Positions 62,093 to 64,000 of a stretch of 64,000 nt of DNA are shown here, piece after piece. Under the pieces are notes generated by a model that saw only the letters and a list, made by a program, of their open reading frames with translations, was not told the origin of the DNA and searched no databases. The stretch is from the NCBI GenBank assembly GCA_900549995.1, contig URQQ01000018.1, positions 3,009 through 67,008 of the forward strand, written 5' to 3'. Position numbers and translations under genes: made by a program. Position 1 is the first letter of the stretch. Every line of letters begins with the position of its first letter. This DNA is from an uncultured Lachnospiraceae bacterium (lineage in GTDB: Bacteria > Bacillota > Clostridia > Lachnospirales > Lachnospiraceae).

Positions 62093-62109
62093 CTAAATTT
62101 TCCAGCTCA

Positions 62110-62280
62110 TCAGTCATCGGACTTCCCATCTTTCTCCTTATGGGCGTGACAGCTCTGACTGCATCCCGAACAGCTTCCGCAACATCCCTTCCCGGCTTTT
62201 TTCTGCCTCAGCAAAAAGACACATATGACCGTTACAATCGCTGCTACAATCATAATAATAATAAAATCAACCATTCCCAT
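62110..62280 (-). CDS. FeoB-associated Cys-rich membrane protein
   Basis: A 56-aa protein too short for routine lists. It starts MGMVDFIII, has one membrane helix (about residues 5-25) and a Cys-rich tail CCGSCSGCSQSCHAHK (about 33-48), which is the pattern of the small proteins found beside feoB ferrous-iron transporter genes. Its ATG directly follows the fur stop codon (TAGATG), so translation is coupled to fur. No feoA or feoB is in the window. Confidence 0.83.
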   Translation of the reverse strand: MGMVDFIIIMIVAAIVTVICVFLLRQKKAGKGCCGSCSGCSQSCHAHKEKDGKSDD

Positions 62281-62523
62281 CTATATATGCACCACCATTT
62301 CCTTACGCACCATCTGCATATCTTCCAACATCTGCACGGTTCTGTATACAGTCGCTATTCCGACCCTATGGTCAACTTTTTTTGCGGCAAAGTAAATCTC
62401 CTTGCATGAGGAGTGTTCATTTTCCAGTATAATTCCTATTAAAAGCTTTCTCTGGTTCGTGATCCGGTATCCTTTCTCCTGCAGCTGCTTCACGACCTCG
62501 TTTACTTTTTCTTCTTTGCTCAT
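62281..62523 (-). CDS. Short Fur-family regulator
   Basis: Only 80 aa, versus about 140 for usual Fur proteins. It has the complete winged helix (GYRITNQRKLLIGIIL, SCKEIYFAAKKVDHRVGIATVYRTVQMLED) but stops after VRKEMVVHI, so the metal-binding dimerisation domain is missing. No remnant of that domain follows; the next frame is the Cys-rich gene. It may be a natural short Fur type or a truncated one. GAAAGGAGCAC precedes the ATG, and a Fur box covers the upstream region. Confidence 0.85.
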   Translation of the reverse strand: MSKEEKVNEVVKQLQEKGYRITNQRKLLIGIILENEHSSCKEIYFAAKKVDHRVGIATVYRTVQMLEDMQMVRKEMVVHI

Positions 62524-62548
62524 CTGTGCTCCTTTCGGTCTCTATTCA

Positions 62549-62567
62549 TATAATGATAATTACTATC
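62549..62567 (-). promoter_or_regulatory. Fur box upstream of the short fur gene
   Basis: TATAATGATAATTACTATC on the plus strand agrees with the 19-base Fur consensus (GATAATGATAATCATTATC) at about 16 positions. It points to iron control of fur and the Cys-rich gene. Confidence 0.8.
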
Positions 62568-62661
62568 AATAAGTTTCTAAGGTTAGAATATACTAACTTC
62601 CGGCCGTTGTCAATCTTTTTTTCCATAATCCCCGGTCCACTTCCGGGTTCCGAATAAAACA

Positions 62662-62712
62662 GCAGAAGCCGCTGCATCCCGATACTTTATATCGCTGACG
62701 CGCGGCTCCTGC
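62662..62712 (-). terminator. Terminator of the rpoC transcript
   Basis: On the minus strand GCAG-G-AGCCGC pairs with GCGGCT-T-CTGC, an inner CGATAT/TATCG stem extends the structure, and TGTTTTATT follows. Confidence 0.8.
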
Positions 62713-62721
62713 CTTATATCA

Positions 62722-64000
62722 TTATTCTTCTATCCCTGCAAATTCTTCTGTATCTGCTTCGAAGTCATCCATGACTTCCTCTTCTGCTTCCTGGCTCAGA
62801 CTGATACTGCTGTCCATTCCAAAGCCCTCTCCCAGATCCAGATCATCAAAATCAATTTCATCATCCATATCCATCGCAAGCCCTGTATCGAGTTTGACAT
62901 CACGGTATTTTCTCATACCCGTACCAGCCGGAATCAGTTTACCGATAATAACATTCTCTTTCAGACCGATCAATGGATCGACTTTTCCTTTGATTGCAGC
63001 TTCTGTCAGAACCTTCGTAGTCTCCTGGAAGGATGCAGCTGACAGGAAGGAATTCGTAGCAAGAGAGGCTTTTGTAATACCAAGCATAATCTGCTCTGCT
63101 GTCGCAGGTTCTTTTCCTTCTTCAATCATCTTGTTGTTCGTGTCTTCAAATTCCAGCGTATCTGCCATGATTCCCGGAAGATATTCCGTATCACCTTTTT
63201 CTTCGATACGTACTTTCTTCAGCATCTGGCGTACGATTACCTCGATATGCTTGTCATTGATCTCAACACCCTGCAGACGGTATACTCTCTGAACTTCCTG
63301 GATCATATAATCCTGGGTTGCCCGGAGTCCCTTAATCTTCAGGATATCATGCGGATTGACACTACCTTCTGTAAGCTCATCTCCGGCTTCTAACATCTGT
63401 CCGTCCTGAATCTTGATTCTGGATCCGTAAGGAATCAGATATGCCTTGGATTCGCCTGTCTCGTTATTCGTAACGATGATTTCACGTTTCTTCTTTGTAT
63501 CGCTGATAACCGCTTTTCCTGCGAACTCTGTGATGATCGCAAGACCCTTCGGCTTTCTGGCCTCGAAAAGCTCCTCAACACGGGGAAGACCCTGTGTGAT
63601 ATCGTCACCGGCAACACCACCGGTATGGAAGGTACGCATCGTAAGCTGTGTACCCGGCTCTCCGATCGACTGAGCCGCAATAATACCTACAGCCTCACCC
63701 ACCTGTACAGGCTCACCGGTTGCCATGTTCGCTCCATAACATTTTGCGCAGACACCCATGTGTGACTTACAGGTCAGTATTGTACGGATCTTCACTTCTG
63801 TGATCGGTCCGCCCTGCGCATTCACGCCAAACTTCATGACCTTCTCAGCACGTTTTGGTGTAATCATGTGATTTGCTTTCACAATCACATTGCCATCTTT
63901 ATCTGTAATTGTCTCGCAGGAATAACGTCCTGTAATACGCTCCTGAAGGCTCTCAATCTCTTCATTTCCATCCATGAATGCTTTTACATACATTCCCGGG
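62722..64000 (-). CDS. rpoC: RNA polymerase beta' subunit, C-terminal part
   Basis: The last 425 or so residues of beta'; the gene continues beyond the right edge, so the Met at 63993 is internal. Signatures are KSHMGVCAKCYGANMATG (Cys of the second zinc site), VGEAVGIIAAQSIGEPGTQLTMRTFHTGG (trigger-loop helix) and GLPRVEELFEARKPKG. The C terminus has an acidic tail (DDEIDFDDLDLGEGFGMD) common in Clostridia. Confidence 0.97.
   Translation of the reverse strand, partial: PGMYVKAFMDGNEEIESLQERITGRYSCETITDKDGNVIVKANHMITPKRAEKVMKFGVNAQGGPITEVKIRTILTCKSHMGVCAKCYGANMATGEPVQVGEAVGIIAAQSIGEPGTQLTMRTFHTGGVAGDDITQGLPRVEELFEARKPKGLAIITEFAGKAVISDTKKKREIIVTNNETGESKAYLIPYGSRIKIQDGQMLEAGDELTEGSVNPHDILKIKGLRATQDYMIQEVQRVYRLQGVEINDKHIEVIVRQMLKKVRIEEKGDTEYLPGIMADTLEFEDTNNKMIEEGKEPATAEQIMLGITKASLATNSFLSAASFQETTKVLTEAAIKGKVDPLIGLKENVIIGKLIPAGTGMRKYRDVKLDTGLAMDMDDEIDFDDLDLGEGFGMDSSISLSQEAEEEVMDDFEADTEEFAGIEE

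Noticed and set aside
1..64000. CRISPR arrays, prophage or complete insertion sequences
   Set aside because: No regularly spaced repeats, phage structural genes, integrase or full transposase gene were seen on either strand.

Overview
The window is chromosomal DNA of a low-to-moderate GC Firmicute, almost certainly a gut-type member of the Lachnospiraceae (Clostridia). The pointers are AGGAGG-type ribosome sites throughout, an ECF-type RibU under an FMN riboswitch, a class II (Firmicutes) GalT, superoxide reductase instead of a visible SOD, a Spo0A-like regulator and many ABC sugar importers. Genus cannot be fixed from the sequence alone. Most genes lie on the minus strand.

Layout: 1-2.6 kb, start of rnz, a zinc-ribbon protein and the t6A operon part tsaE-tsaB-rimI. 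2.7-3.7 kb, ribU with terminator, FMN riboswitch and promoter. 3.7-12.9 kb, a sugar-catabolic operon (lipoprotein, RbsA-like and RbsC-like transporter, Gfo/Idh oxidoreductase, class I aldolase-fold protein lacking the usual lysine, FGGY kinase, amidohydrolase) with a divergent DeoR regulator. 13.0-22.4 kb, an AT-rich island holding a CXXX-repeat RiPP system: a 57-aa Cys-rich precursor, a fused radical SAM/CXXX maturase, a small CXXX accessory protein, an ABC exporter, a Spo0A-like response regulator, plus a BceB-like permease on one side and a BceA-like ATPase with PadR on the other. 22.6-27 kb, YitT, Tex, TetR and desulfoferrodoxin. 27.1-41.2 kb, an importer with GH42, GH3, GH31 and GH5 enzymes that fits intracellular breakdown of xyloglucan-type oligosaccharides, facing a histidine kinase/response regulator pair and a YesL protein. 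41.2-42.6 kb, an ECF sigma/anti-sigma pair. 42.6-48.5 kb, the Leloir genes galK-galE-galT and galM with an ArsR-type regulator and a repeated operator. 48.6-52.3 kb, lipid kinase, GDPD, PAP2 and UDP-galactopyranose mutase. 52.4-53.2 kb, a small acidic protein and a gene-free 383-bp inverted-repeat element. 53.2-55.3 kb, an SfsA-MutY fusion and an ArsC/Spx-like protein. 55.4-57.8 kb, a polar amino-acid ABC importer with two ArgR-box-like sites. 57.8-61.4 kb, uppP, a Cof hydrolase, an unknown protein and a coiled-coil SleB-type hydrolase. 61.6-62.6 kb, tRNA-Ser(CGA), a small conserved protein, a FeoB-associated Cys-rich protein and a very short Fur under a Fur box. 62.7-64 kb, the 3' end of rpoC.

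The most interesting part is the 13-22 kb island: a complete-looking, probably little-studied peptide-modification system whose 57-aa substrate gene is easy to miss.
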